In this document: piece after piece, positions 25,538-36,700 of the stretch | Numbering within the stretch: the first letter of the stretch is position 1 | Layout of the letters: each line of letters starts with the position of its first letter | DNA from: Lineus longissimus | Taxonomy: Eukaryota; Nemertea; Pilidiophora; Heteronemertea; Lineidae | DNA length: 64,000 nucleotides | Direction of reading: 5' to 3' | Assembly (NCBI RefSeq): GCF_910592395.1 | Contig: NC_088311.1 | Coordinates: 24,770,646 to 24,834,645, forward strand | Notes under the pieces: generated by a model | Told to the model about the DNA's origin: nothing | Seen by the model: the letters and a program-made list of their open reading frames with translations, nothing else | Databases searched by the model: none | Position numbers and translations under genes: made by a program

Positions 25538-25955
25538 TAAAACCGTCATCGGGTGCGCATCCGATATGCCACGAGATCCTTTACCGTCAATTCCCTTACC
25601 GTCTTCGGATGCGCATCCGATATGCCACGAGATCCTTCACCGTCAATTCCCTTACCGTCTTCGGATCCGATACGCCACGAGATCCTTCACCGTCAATTCC
25701 CTTACCGTCTTCGGATGCGCATCCGATATGCCACGAGATCCTTTACCGTCAATTTCTTTACCGTCATCGGATGCGCATCCGATATGCCACGAGATCCTTC
25801 ACCGTCAATTCCCTTACCGTCTTCGGATGCGCATCCGATATGCCACGAGATCCTTTACCGTCAATTTCTTTACCGTCATCGGATGCGCATCCGATATGCC
25901 ACGAGTTTTTTTGTTACCTCACCGTCAATTCCTATACCGTCATGGATGCCACGAG
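25538..25955 (+). repeat. 56-bp tandem array, copy 2 (about 7 units)
   Basis: This has the same 56-bp unit and the same left (AAAACCGTCATCGG) and right (CCTATACCGTCAT.GGATGCC) boundaries as copy 1 at 22425-22787. One unit near 25663 has lost the centre of the palindrome (GGATCCGATACGCC), and the last full unit carries a T-rich insertion. Confidence 0.95.
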
Positions 25956-26062
25956 CTTTGTTCGCGTTGTAAAGGTTTCGGGGATACGACTAATGCATGC
26001 GAGCACCGTCGGCGGAACCCCAAACCGCCCTCTCGATCTATCCGTAAGAACAAGCCACTCTC
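25949..26062 (+). pseudogene. Possible CCHC zinc-knuckle fragment abutting the array
   Basis: Directly after the 56-bp array one frame reads LCSRCKGFGDTTNACEHR followed by a basic tail. The spacing C-x2-C-x9-C fits a retroelement CCHC knuckle (CX2CX4HX4C) in which the His position is Asp. This could be a decayed LINE ORF1 or gag fragment, or chance. Confidence 0.35.
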
Positions 26063-26497
26063 GTGACCGTCACAGTTACGGACTCCGGACCTCCAGACTT
26101 TAGAGACCGAGCTTTTCTTTACCTTACAATTACTGTATACTCGGCGCCTCACTTATATGTGTTGTTTTTTTCACATACATTGTTCTCGTGGTTTACGGAA
26201 AAGTAGGCCTAAAATGTTATAGTGTCTAAAAACAATATTCAGTTAATGGAATTACACTTTTTTCCATTACTGCTTGCTTGATATTGCCCTAACAACTTTT
26301 TCATGAATCAATTTTGAGCATTATGTTTACAACGTAGTTAGTATAGCACGAAATATGAGTCTAAAATGCCAAATACTTGCAACTATTATGTTAATCACTG
26401 AAATCTTAGTGTACTAATTGCTCGCTATAAGCTAGGTTATTGCGCCCCTAAACCAACGTACTGACAACGCTACCTCCCCGGAACTCAAACTTTAACG
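26063..26497. other. Unassigned sequence
   Basis: AT-rich sequence between the satellite province and the first copy of the 600-bp duplication. No gene or repeat was recognised. Confidence 0.4.
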
Positions 26498-27095
26498 TGA
26501 GTTAATTGTAATCTTACTCTCTATATACCAAAGTGATTTACCTAGGAATACAGTTGCACTTCACTGAAAACTAATGATGTGTTGATGAGTTCAATGAATC
26601 CTTCGATTCCTTTGGTTTTCTTGGCGAACTGACGTCCGACAATCAATGACCCGTTGACACTTGACGTGTACCTGCAATACGCCATTGCCGTAGTGTGTAA
26701 ACAGATCTATTTTTGGACGAAACTCAGCCCCTCACAAACTTTGGTCCATTTCGCCAATGATGACACTGCTTCTAGACTGTACCACAGGACTTTAAGCTGT
26801 AGCAGCGCAAACAAGAGTTAAGACAAATGTCCGCTGCCAGCCGCTGCTGGACCAACCCCCTCGCCCGCCCCCCATCATGATCATCAGATTCAGAGGCCTG
26901 GCTGAGCCCTGTGATTTAGCCAAATTCAATATGATTCTTTTCTACTTTGATGTTAAGGCCCTTGTGTCATGCAGCGTATTTGGTAGCACCGGTACACAAC
27001 TTATGTTAAACCGCGCCGTCTGCTGCAATTCAAATTGCATATGACGCCAACGGAATTGTGACGACTTGTTTCTCCAATCTTTTAGTGAACAGTGA
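26498..27095 (+). repeat. 600-bp direct duplication, copy 1
   Basis: This copy runs from TGAGTTAATTGTAATCTTAC to TTTTAGTGAACAGTGA and is repeated at 27622-28225 with scattered substitutions and small indels. There is a 526-bp spacer between them. Confidence 0.9.
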
Positions 27096-27621
27096 TCACG
27101 GGCTGTGGGAATTGCGAAGGGATGGTGTAGAGTATCGCCACAACAATGTTGATATGATCACTCGTCGTTTCAGCGGGCATGACTTGGTACATCCAGTGAC
27201 CCAGCAAAAAGTAGCCTCGGTACAGCCAGAAGTAGCAACAACTCGCAAAAGGGGATCCTTGTCTGACTGGTGGCTGGACCACATGGTAGGTCACCATCAA
27301 ATAAGGGAGTGGATCCAGCACAGCTGGATAGAGGGGGCCCCGTTGAGGGCGAAGCCTGAATATGGTGAGGGCTCGCCCTCACAATCACATGAATTGAAAG
27401 CGCAGTAGGCGCTCACCCACGAAGGGAGGTCTGGGGGTCTCCAGCAGGAAAATTTTGAAACTGAGATGCTCTCAGATGCGTTTCCCAAGTGTCTGAGAGA
27501 CGATGTTTACTCGTTAATTCACTGCAAAGAAATGCATAACGAAAAAGCCACCTAGGTTTTCTTCTTTGGGTTGTGAGGAGAATATTTCAAATCATTTGAG
27601 CAGCAGTGTCTACATGTAACC
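27096..27621. other. Spacer between the duplicated segments; no gene recognised
   Basis: A 116-codon plus frame overlaps this spacer (27058-27408) but begins inside the duplicated segment and has no recognisable domain or splice context. No primer-binding or polypurine site adjoins the repeats, so I do not read the structure as an LTR element. Confidence 0.4.
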
Positions 27622-28225
27622 TGAGTTAATTGTAATCTTACTCTCTATATACCAAAGTGATTTACCTAGGAATACAGTTGCACTTCACTGAAAACTAATG
27701 ATGTGTTGATGAGTTCAATGAATCCTTCGATTCCTTTGGTTTTCTTGGCGAACTGACGTCCGACAATCCACAATGACCCGTTGACGTGTACCTGCAATAC
27801 GCCATTGCCGTAGTGTAGATCTATTTTTGGACGAAACTCAGCCCCTCAAAAACTTTGTGGTCCATTTTGCCAATGATGGCACTGCTTCTAGGCTGTACCA
27901 CAGCACTTTAAGCTGTAGCAACGATAAGCAAGCGTCAAGACAAATGTCCGCTGCCAGCTGCTGCTGGATCAACCCCTTCGCCCCCCGCCCCCCATCGTCA
28001 CTGACATCAGCAGATTCGGAGGCCTGGCCCAGCCCTGTGATTTAGCTAAATTCAATATGATTCTTTTCTACTGTGATGTTAAGGCCCTTGTGTCATGCAG
28101 CGTATTCCGTTGCACCGGTACACAACTTATGTTAAACCACAATGTCCGCTGCAATTCAAATTGCATGTGACGCCAACGGAATGAATAGTGACGACTTGTT
28201 TCTCCAATCTTTTAGTGAACAGTGA
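27622..28225 (+). repeat. 600-bp direct duplication, copy 2 (adjacent to LAMTOR4 exon)
   Basis: This second copy of 26498-27095 ends 17 bp before the LAMTOR4-like start codon. It therefore occupies the position of the promoter of that exon, and copy 1 could be a promoter duplicate. Confidence 0.9.
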
Positions 28226-28242
28226 CCAGCCCACCAGGTAGA

Positions 28243-28326
28243 ATGTCCACCATCACCCAAGGAATTGATCGCATTCCCGATTCTCTCTGCTTTCTGGTCC
28301 TGAATGAAGATGGTGCTGTAGTTAGT
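28243..28326 (+). CDS. LAMTOR4: LAMTOR4 first coding exon (orphan, partial)
   Basis: The ATG at 28243 opens 28 codons beginning MSTITQGIDRIPDSLCFLVL and ending in NEDGAVVS, followed by a strong GTAAGT donor. As I recall it, human LAMTOR4 begins [20 protein letters not shown] with a similar exon end. The match is close over its full length. LAMTOR4 is a roadblock-fold subunit of the Ragulator complex, which anchors Rag GTPases and mTORC1 at lysosomes. The remaining ~70 residues, including the FKRLSVV region, were not found between this exon and TTC33 (28518) nor, by eye, up to 33.7 kb. Either the rest lies beyond or within an intron I misread, or this is a first-exon remnant. Confidence 0.68.
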
Positions 28327-28517
28327 GTAAGTTTCTGGCAGATTTGTGAAGCCTGCAAGAGATGATTATCCACAGAATGATGCCATAGTCAGGTTTTTAT
28401 GTTGGTAAAAGCTGCGCTGAGTTGGATTTGACAATAACGGATTTTGTAAGGGAATTGATCTGTGTATACTTGTCATCATTATTTGTGATCTTCTCGGTTC
28501 GATTGTGAATTGGCACA

Positions 28518-30014
28518 ATGTCATGCAAGTTCGGTTGGAAGAGAAAGACTGGAGAGAAAGTAAGCCTGAAAAAATCCAGTGCATTTGAGAAGGAGTCAAA
28601 AGATGATGACGATAATGAAGTGAGCAATGGAGAGGTTGATTGGCTCAGCCTTATGCCGAAGAAGAAGAGAATCATGTGCCTTGAAGATGCTCAGGCAAAG
28701 AGTGATCGGTTGAAGAAGGAGGGATCAACATTGGCTGATGCTGAGAGGTAAAAGTTACGTGCCTAAAATGATGAATGATGCTTCGCTGTTACGATGTTGA
28801 CAAGAGTGTAAACTTAATAGTGATCTTGGTTATATCATAGCATACCTCAATTGAGCTACTCCATGTTCAGTGATCAACTCAGTTGTACTGTTAACCACAC
28901 TACTGAATGTGCACCATACAAAAATGTCCACTTTTCTAGGTATTGGGAAGCAATCAAGAAGTGGGAGGGGGCACTGCAGTTGACCCCTGAAGATGAGACC
29001 ATTCATGAGATGATATCACAGGTAATTAAATTTCAAGGGGAGAACACACAACACTGGATTGAAAGATTTCTTAAACCTAAAGAGAAGCTACATACATGTA
29101 TACTTCCTTAAATTAGATTCTTATTTCGTTTTTATTTATTTCTCCCCTTATACTTGTAATAGTATGTGAGAAGTTTATTTTGTTGGTTAGGTTCCAGATG
29201 TATCTTGAACATTTTGGGGAGACCTAGCCCTTGATTCACCAGCTCTTACTTGTGTTCAACATGAGTTACTTCTTTCCAGGCATACACCATTCTTCATGAG
29301 GTCTACCCTGCCGTGAGGTCTGCTAGAAAAGTGATTGAAATAAATCCCAGGTGGTGGATTGCTCATCAGACGCTTGGCCGAGCTGAGTTGAACTTGGGAG
29401 AAGTTAGATTGGTAAGGAAATGTCTCTTTGTTCCAATGGTTGAGGGCAAATACGTTGTCAAGAAGAGTTCGCTTCATGAAGACACAAACTTTGGCTCAGG
29501 TTACTCATCCATTCAATTTCAATTCCAATACAGTTTTTGAATTTCCAATACAGTTTTTGAGTTTTGACTCCCAACCTTATGGCTCTTTGATCAAATGGTT
29601 TTGTAACGTTTTGAAAGTATTTGAAATGTCAAGAGCTCTCCAAAGCTTCTGTAGTCAATCCAAATGCCTTTGTCAAGTTTTTCTCAGAGATTTTATTTGC
29701 TTCATCACTTCCAGGCCATCAAAAGTTTCTCAAGAGCTCTGCACATCAATCCGGCTAGTGAGGAGTTATGGGTGGACGATCTCAACTGGGCAAGACAACT
29801 ACTCAAACAAAAAATAGACTTACAGGAAGAGTTAAGAACAGCTAAGGATAACTGTACAGCTACAGTGACTGAACTTGTTGAAGACAGTGAAACAGCTGTT
29901 GAGCTACACACGACTAGAAACTATCCAAATGAAACATTACGAAGTGAGAAGGAGACATTGTCTATAAAAAAACTGCCATCGAATTATGTTCAAATGAGAG
30001 ATGTACTGAAATGA
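28518..30014 (+). CDS. TTC33: Tetratricopeptide repeat protein 33 (complete, 4 exons)
   Basis: Exons 28518-28747, 28940-29021, 29280-29411 and 29715-30014 join in frame to 744 nt, or 247 residues (human TTC33 about 262). The N-terminus FGWKRKTGEKVS is diagnostic, and KSDRLKKEGSTLADAERYWE and AIKKWEGALQLTPEDETIHE match the first TPR. The second TPR covers INPRWWIAHQTLGRAELNLG and the third AIKSFSRALHINPASEELWV, ending DDLNWARQLL. The C-terminal ~70 residues are charged and variable. TTC33 is a small TPR adaptor (osmosis-responsive factor) of unclear function. It starts only 191 bp after the LAMTOR4-like exon on the same strand, so it may lie inside that gene's first intron or use the same promoter region. 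Confidence 0.9.
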
Positions 30015-30085
30015 AAGAACTGTTACTCATTAGAGAAATGCCATGGGCTTGAAAGAAGTATAAAAATATCTCATGGTGCTACTAT

Positions 30086-30503
30086 AGTCGTAGTCCCACC
30101 TATCATAAAATCCCGTGTTTTTTCAAGACCCGTGTCTTCGCCGTGTGTCAAAAAACCCGCGGTGCACTTACACCTATCAGTAGTGTTAGATAATGGTTAA
30201 TAGCCCCGGCGACAGGTGCGCTGTAGGTAGGGAGCTCTCCTGTGTTTCTTTCCCGTTGGAGGGCGCGCAATACCGAGGCAACTACACCGCGCCATCTGTC
30301 GCCGGATCTTAGAACTTGCGATTGCCGTGTCTATTCAGATTCCACCTATCAAAAAACCCGTGTTGAACATGGGTGTAAATTAGCCCCATCGAGCTCGATG
30401 GGGCTAATAGACACGGGGATTTGACACACAGGTCTATTTGGACACAGCAATTCATAGGTGTAAGCACAAAAGACACGGGGATTTGATAGGTGGAAGTACG
30501 ACT
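30086..30503. mobile_element. 418-bp foldback MITE with nested inverted repeats
   Basis: The ends AGTCGTAGTCCCACCTATCA and the reverse complement of GATAGGTGGAAGTACGACT pair imperfectly. CACCTATCA and related words recur internally in both orientations, for example at about 30165-30180 and 30345-30360. A 30-bp perfect palindrome sits at 30379-30408. No transposase is present. Confidence 0.65.
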
Positions 30504-33500
30504 TGTGCTATTGCAGGTTTGTGTTGAACATGGTCGAGTGTGCAGTCGTGTTTTATCCTGATGTTAATCGTCATATACTGGCAGTACAACACAGTTTATA
30601 CCACACCCGAGGAAAGTTTGCAGTTGGCTGTGCTATGCAGATAATCTGGCTGATCTATGACTTGTTCGGCTGTAAATAACTTTTGATTGAATATAATTAT
30701 TTATTAGGAATATTTATGTTGTATATTTATCTATGCTCACTACCCGAGCGGTCACACCCTTACCGACACCACACCAAAGGTTTGAGGTGAGGCTATAAAA
30801 CAACGTACATAGTTGAATAGCCTCATTGTGAAAACCTTGGTATCGCTATTGAATGGCATGCTAGATGAGACTCCACACAAGAGAATGTTCTTTGTGAGAA
30901 GGACAGATTGTGACTTGGTCTTTTGTGATGTACATGTCATTCCAACTACTGATACATCCAACTACTGGTTTTCACATCGACATGTTGTGACTTGTCTTCA
31001 GTCCTCAGGATTTGGGTAAGATTCATAGGCATTTTGGTTAGAGCACTTGCATTTTGATGTGATGTGAATTTGGCCTTGGCCACACTTGGCCATCTCCATG
31101 ATTATATTCAGATGCATCGTCATCAATGAACATGCCAGTGGTGCAATGGTCAAATATTCGGGACAATATTAGGCATGTAGTTGTGGCAATCCGAGACAAT
31201 GTGGGACAATTTCATTTATACCAACTGAACGCTGACCTTTTTGGTCATTTCTCATAAAGAAAGAAACAGAAACCAAAGAAATTTATAAAATAAAGCATTT
31301 ATTCAGGGTTCCTTGTTTACATCAGAGAGAGTTCATACAGGACCAAAAAACAGTAGGCTTTATACGACAGGCAACAATCCTAGAGGGTGGCTGTAAACTG
31401 GAATTAGGTATATTTGGCCAAAATGTCCACAGACTTGGATTTTTGGTTGTCATCTCAGTGCCGTAACTCTATTTTTCATCAGCAAGAGAGAGCAATGTTG
31501 GTGATCGAACCCACAAACGATTTTCATCAGATCCACATGGATAATGGAAGATCTACCGACACACCTTTTCAGAAACGAATATCTAAAATTTGAGCACCCT
31601 GATCTAGCTGAAGTGAGACAAAGTTGATAAATTTCCACAATTCAAAAGATGTTATTGCTTTCAATTCTACAAAGGCTACATGGTTGGCAGTGAACGTGAC
31701 TGGCACATCTATGAATGATAATGATTGTACCATAGAGCCAATCACAAAGGAAACAGTTAAACGTTTCAAAGCGATCAGAATCGTGAGGATATCTCAGATT
31801 CACCCAGGTTAAACCTTACACGCCTAAGTCTAGTAGTCCAGGTAGTGTTTGTACACAGAATATAACTAAGTATAAACAACACACACACACTGTATAATAC
31901 ATGGGAGAAAATTTCAAAGGTATTCACATCGAACATGGTCTAATGTACACTGGTCAGCCTAACAACTCTGCAGACGACTATCACAGCATTGTACTTACAA
32001 TGTAATGTACAACTGCTGCCCTCAATGAGAAAGACTTCAAGAGTATCAAGCATGAACATTAGCAATGTGCTCATCCGGCACCCGAGCTTCAGCTTATTCT
32101 ATTTTCAAATTTACATTCATTCCAAAATATCACTTAACTTGTTACAGGTGGCGACCTGGTGATTTAACAAACCTATAGGCCTCGCCCATCCCTTTGCTGG
32201 TTACTGTTATACACTCCACTCAAACTGACATCTATGAGTAGATTGGACCTTTAGAATGCAATCACCAGACATTTTCCATCATCTCAATTCCTAATTCCAA
32301 CCATCTATATACATAAATGTAACTCGCCTCATCAGTCCAGACACAGTCATGTAGGACAGCTGGTAAGCTCCTACCAACGTATTTATTTACAGAGCAACAA
32401 AACCCGTTCATGATTGAAGATATTTTAACAAATATTTGTGAGCTTCCTGTTTGATGAACAGTTTCAAAACTACACGTAACATAAAAGTTACACTACCAGG
32501 GTGTTTTTTTTAATTATCTACAATACATAAATGGGTAAAAATGAAAAGATAAAGTTTTGAATGAATGAAGGACTGATTGATGGAAGGTAACTCCTTCGGT
32601 GCACCATTTGGTATTGTACAATGGTTTTTTAAGCTGAGCAGAGAAAGTGATCAAGTTTGATAAATGATAATACTGCATCTGTTTCGATTACAGGACTTGC
32701 AGAGTTTACAATACCTTACTTGACCTTTGTTTTTGACAGAAGATAAGTTTACGAGTTCTCTTAGTACAAAACTCTCCCAAAGCATATCAATGAAATTGAT
32801 ATTTTTTCATGTTCATGTGCCTTTTTTCACTTAAACTCTTAAGTTTTTTTACTAAATTCTCACTTTCTTCCAATGATTAAGAATACCAAGCTTTTGTTTT
32901 TAAAACTGTACATTCTTTTTAAAAGTCCTCTATGTACATGTACAAGACATAAATGCAGTACTTTTATTGCACGAATTAATAGCAATTGGCTATTTAGATC
33001 AATCAATACACCAGGTACTAATAGGCAGGTTTGAGCTTCATGCTTGGTGAAGACAGAAACTGGCTTTCAAAAGCCACTTTAGATATGGTGAAAGACACAG
33101 AGAACAAAAAGTGATTTGTTATCAAAAGGCTTGTTCACTTCTGTCCATGGGTTGTTGATATTTGATTTCAGTTCGATCAGGTTCTGACTATTACACCAGG
33201 AAGGTGTCATATCATCAACTGGGACGAAGTGTGATCGCCATGTAGATTAAGATATAAGTTACATGGAATGTGTAGAAACCACCAGTTCAAGGTAGATCTA
33301 CATGCTGACTCATCAGAATCACATTGATGATCACATTTTACAACTGTACAATTTTTGAAAATTGTGTCAATTTGACAAAATATACATCCCTGATGATGAA
33401 TTTACATCTGAATTTACATGGAACTCTTTGAGTATTCACTTCAGTACATAGCACTCGGGGACCGACACATTTTGCCAAGGGAAACCTACTGGTGACCTAT

Positions 33501-33559
33501 GGAATCGGAGTGGTGGCTAAGGAATCACACTGGTTGCCAACACACTGGGGTTTAACCCA
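30504..33559. other. Intergenic / probable TRIC 3' UTR; no gene recognised
   Basis: No exon was recognised. On the minus strand an AATAAA hexamer lies near 31300, so the TRIC transcript could extend about 2.5 kb past its stop. A CA dinucleotide tract lies near 31880. Short frames at 30813-31019 and 31624-31812 have no domain. Confidence 0.45.
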
Positions 33560-33569
33560 CAAGAAGCCA

Positions 33570-33710
33570 TGGAAACTCAAGTGGTAACCAATGGAAGACC
33601 AAGAGGTAACCAATGGAAAATCAAGTGATCACCAATGGAAAACCAACTGATCACCAATGGAAAACCACATGTTCACCATGGAAACCAAATAATCACCAAT
33701 GGCAACCCAT
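33570..33710 (+). repeat. Minisatellite of ~24-25 bp units (about 6 copies)
   Basis: Successive variants of ACCAATGGAAAACCAACTGATC repeat with 23-25 bp spacing. The array lies about 80 bp beyond the TRIC stop codon on the antisense side, so it would be transcribed within the TRIC 3' UTR. Confidence 0.85.
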
Positions 33711-33787
33711 AGTGGCATCATCATCGTCTGCCATGACGATGTGGTCCATGATGGATATGTTCATATCACAACCTCCCACAACTCCGT

Positions 33788-36700
33788 CTAATCATTCTTC
33801 TTCTCCTCTTTCCGTTTGATGTCATTCTTCGTCGTTTCTGGTTCCTTCTTTTCCCGAGACATTGCTCGCTTCAGCGCGTCCCACATGCCACCCATGAAGA
33901 CTGCGCAGAAGAGATTCTCGAAGGGAACGAACGGGTCGTGTATTCCAAGGAGCAGGGAGGAGAGCTTGAAGTAGATGAGGAACATCACCACTCCGAAGTA
34001 GATGAGAGCGTGGGGGGCAGTCAGGTACTTCTCCCTTTCTAGCACGAATACCACAGCGCTCAGGAAGCTAGCCTTGGTGGTACTGTAAAGGAGGAGGAGG
34101 AGGAGGTCATCAGTAAATCAACATTCCACTATCTTTCACAAACAATGAAATATGACAACAAACTGTTAAATACAAGTGCTAACTTTTAGTGCTTCGTTAC
34201 CGATGTTAAAAATAGAGTGAAGATAATTGTGCTCAGTTTGTGATGGTATTATGACATTTTATTATATCATTCATTAAAGGTGAGCTGAAGAAGATTTTTG
34301 CCTGTAAACTTAGAGTATCGTGTGATTGTACAATTCAAATGTTTGAGTTACTTGGACAGCATTTTGGGAATGCCTCCAACTTTCATCTAAAAGTTTTGCA
34401 GTATTTAGTGAGCATAGGTGCACCGTTCCCCCCAAAAGATTAACCAAAATTACACGCAAATAACACCCCAAAATGAAAAGTCCCTTCAAAGCACCGGAGA
34501 GCATATAGTCTTGTCCACTAACCCACCTCCTTGGGAGGCTATGTTTGCATTGAATATTTTTGCTGGCGAAGGGTCATAAACCTGAAATTCAAGCGTTTTT
34601 TTAAAGGCACACTCCATACATAATACTCACAATGATGGTTGTAAGAACTCATTAGTACCGGGAATCCACAAACCTCGTACTACACGCTCTAACATTCTCA
34701 TCTCAGTATATCCTGAGCCTACAAACAAGAGATATCCAATCAGATGACTCCGTTAGCACGAGTGTGTCGCAGTAACGACTCCTCTCAGATCCAGGCCCAT
34801 GGGAAGGATGCTGGGAGTGTAGAGAGATTCAGAACGTCATGGTAACATCTGTTGCTTTCTATGGGTTTTTTTGATGCCACAGAAGAATGTGGATAGGTAT
34901 CGAACTGATGACAAAATGAGTGAAATGATGGAGATTCAGAATCACACCTTTCAATTTTGGTATCAGATCCTGCCGTCCAATCGTTGCAACAGTAAACAAG
35001 GTGTGGTCATTGTCTTTCTCTAATCGAACGACAACTATTCACTCGAGTAGAAAGTAAGTTTTACATCTTCTATGTCACCATGTCTCTGAATCCATCAACA
35101 CAATACAACACGTCATGCTGAGAATATTGACAATACCAATACCACATGCAAGCAGTGCAAAAGCAGCCATGTTAAGTTTGAGATGATGTGGAAACAGTAG
35201 AATTAGAGAGATTTTCTGCTAACAACATAAGGAAAAGAGATCTGTAAATCTATCAAAAGTTGAAGGAAAGAAATGATGGAATCTCGTTATACATGTAGTT
35301 TTAAGGATACAGAAATAAAACAAATAACAGTCTTTGATGGAAAAACATTAATGAACTGTTACGCAACGAACAATTTCTTTCATCTGGTATCATGATCTCA
35401 AACTTCATGTAAAGCAGAGGAAGTCAGCCTTGTTAAAGTGCGAATGTGGCCCCATTTTTCAAGAATGAACCATTTGAATCTAAAGATTTAAATGGTCAAG
35501 ATGAAAATTGGGGGACATATGATGCAGAAGCCATTTTAAGCAGCATAAGCTTAGCAGGATGCAGCCAGACCAGGGACAGGACATATTTGGTTTGGAAAGA
35601 TTTGGCAAGGAAGGTTGGTCAGGGAAAACAAGCCCCACCCCCTTCCCACCAGCCGAACCACCACTGGTAGGAACTACAATTAAACACAATCACCACCACC
35701 CTCCCCCCACCCTCATGGTAACTACGACAATAGCTCTCCTTCAGCCTGTCCCTGGCCAGGTCACCCATGACAACACCCATCACCATATCCACAGAGCATT
35801 CTTTACTTACAAGCTTGGCAATACAAGTTCGTTAGTTTCACTTGATTGGCCGACCATGGCCCGCTGTAACAGTTTCATATAATGGCCGGCAGTACCTGAT
35901 GTGAAACAAATAGACACACGGAATGCATAAAAGCAAAATAGGCTATCACAGGGATATATCTAACATTTCAAAGGGGCAGAAAAATTATTATCCCAAAAGG
36001 ATCCCTGTCCGTCAAATGGAGAAAGTTGTGCAGGATGATGTTGTTGGGACACATCGTTCACATCTTGGCTGTATCAACGTCTATATGGGGAGAGCGAGGA
36101 GGCGTGGTCAGCGCTACTTCAGGGGTCTAAGGGAGAACATTGAAAACGCACTAGATATATCCCTGCACCAAAAACAAAAATGGAACATGACAAAAAGGCC
36201 AAAAGAAGAGCATAAACAAAATGTAAGGATGCCACTTCGTACCTGTACTCAGCTTTGGGATACAATCATTTAGCCTAGACATCATGTTGGAGTACTTCCA
36301 ACCAAATTGACATGGTTCATAAAACTGGATTTTTACCACAACATTAGTCCTTCCTGCTACATTGATATCTGTCAGCTCAACAGATACTGCTGCGTGATGT
36401 TTAAAGCAAACTTTGACGAATGTAATTAGAAGAACTTTCAAACTAGCTGCATGATGGTGCTGAGCATTTCGAGTCGAATGTGACCAATAAATTGGAGTGT
36501 GTTGTTTTTCATGCCTGGGCCTCGCAACAAGTTCAATAACTACAGAGATATGAGGGGAAATTTGAAGCCCTCTCAGACAGAAAGAAACAAAGCAGATGTA
36601 CAATGTATATGCTTTGTATCTTGCCTGTCAAGAAAGTCTAAGATACAAAGAGATACTCAGGTTATTTGATCTCAGATAATAGGCAATATAGAGATATATT

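Noticed and set aside
22425-25955. CRISPR-like array
   Set aside because: Units are contiguous tandem repeats without unique spacers, in a eukaryotic genome.
25531-26103. Overlapping ORFs of 139-190 codons with repetitive peptides
   Set aside because: They are translations of the 56-bp array in several frames. Since the unit is not a multiple of three, the peptides cycle through frames, and no splice or start context supports coding.
27058-27408. 116-codon ORF as a gene
   Set aside because: It begins inside the duplicated segment, has no domain, and lacks splice or promoter support.
26498-28225. Solo or paired LTRs of a TRIM-type element
   Set aside because: The two 600-bp copies lack a primer site, purine tract and flanking target duplication. 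The repeats also do not show a clean TG...CA structure with matching ends.
35446-36603. Open frames of 74-150 codons in TRIC intron 3
   Set aside because: No domains, no conserved splice pattern, and they overlap on both strands.
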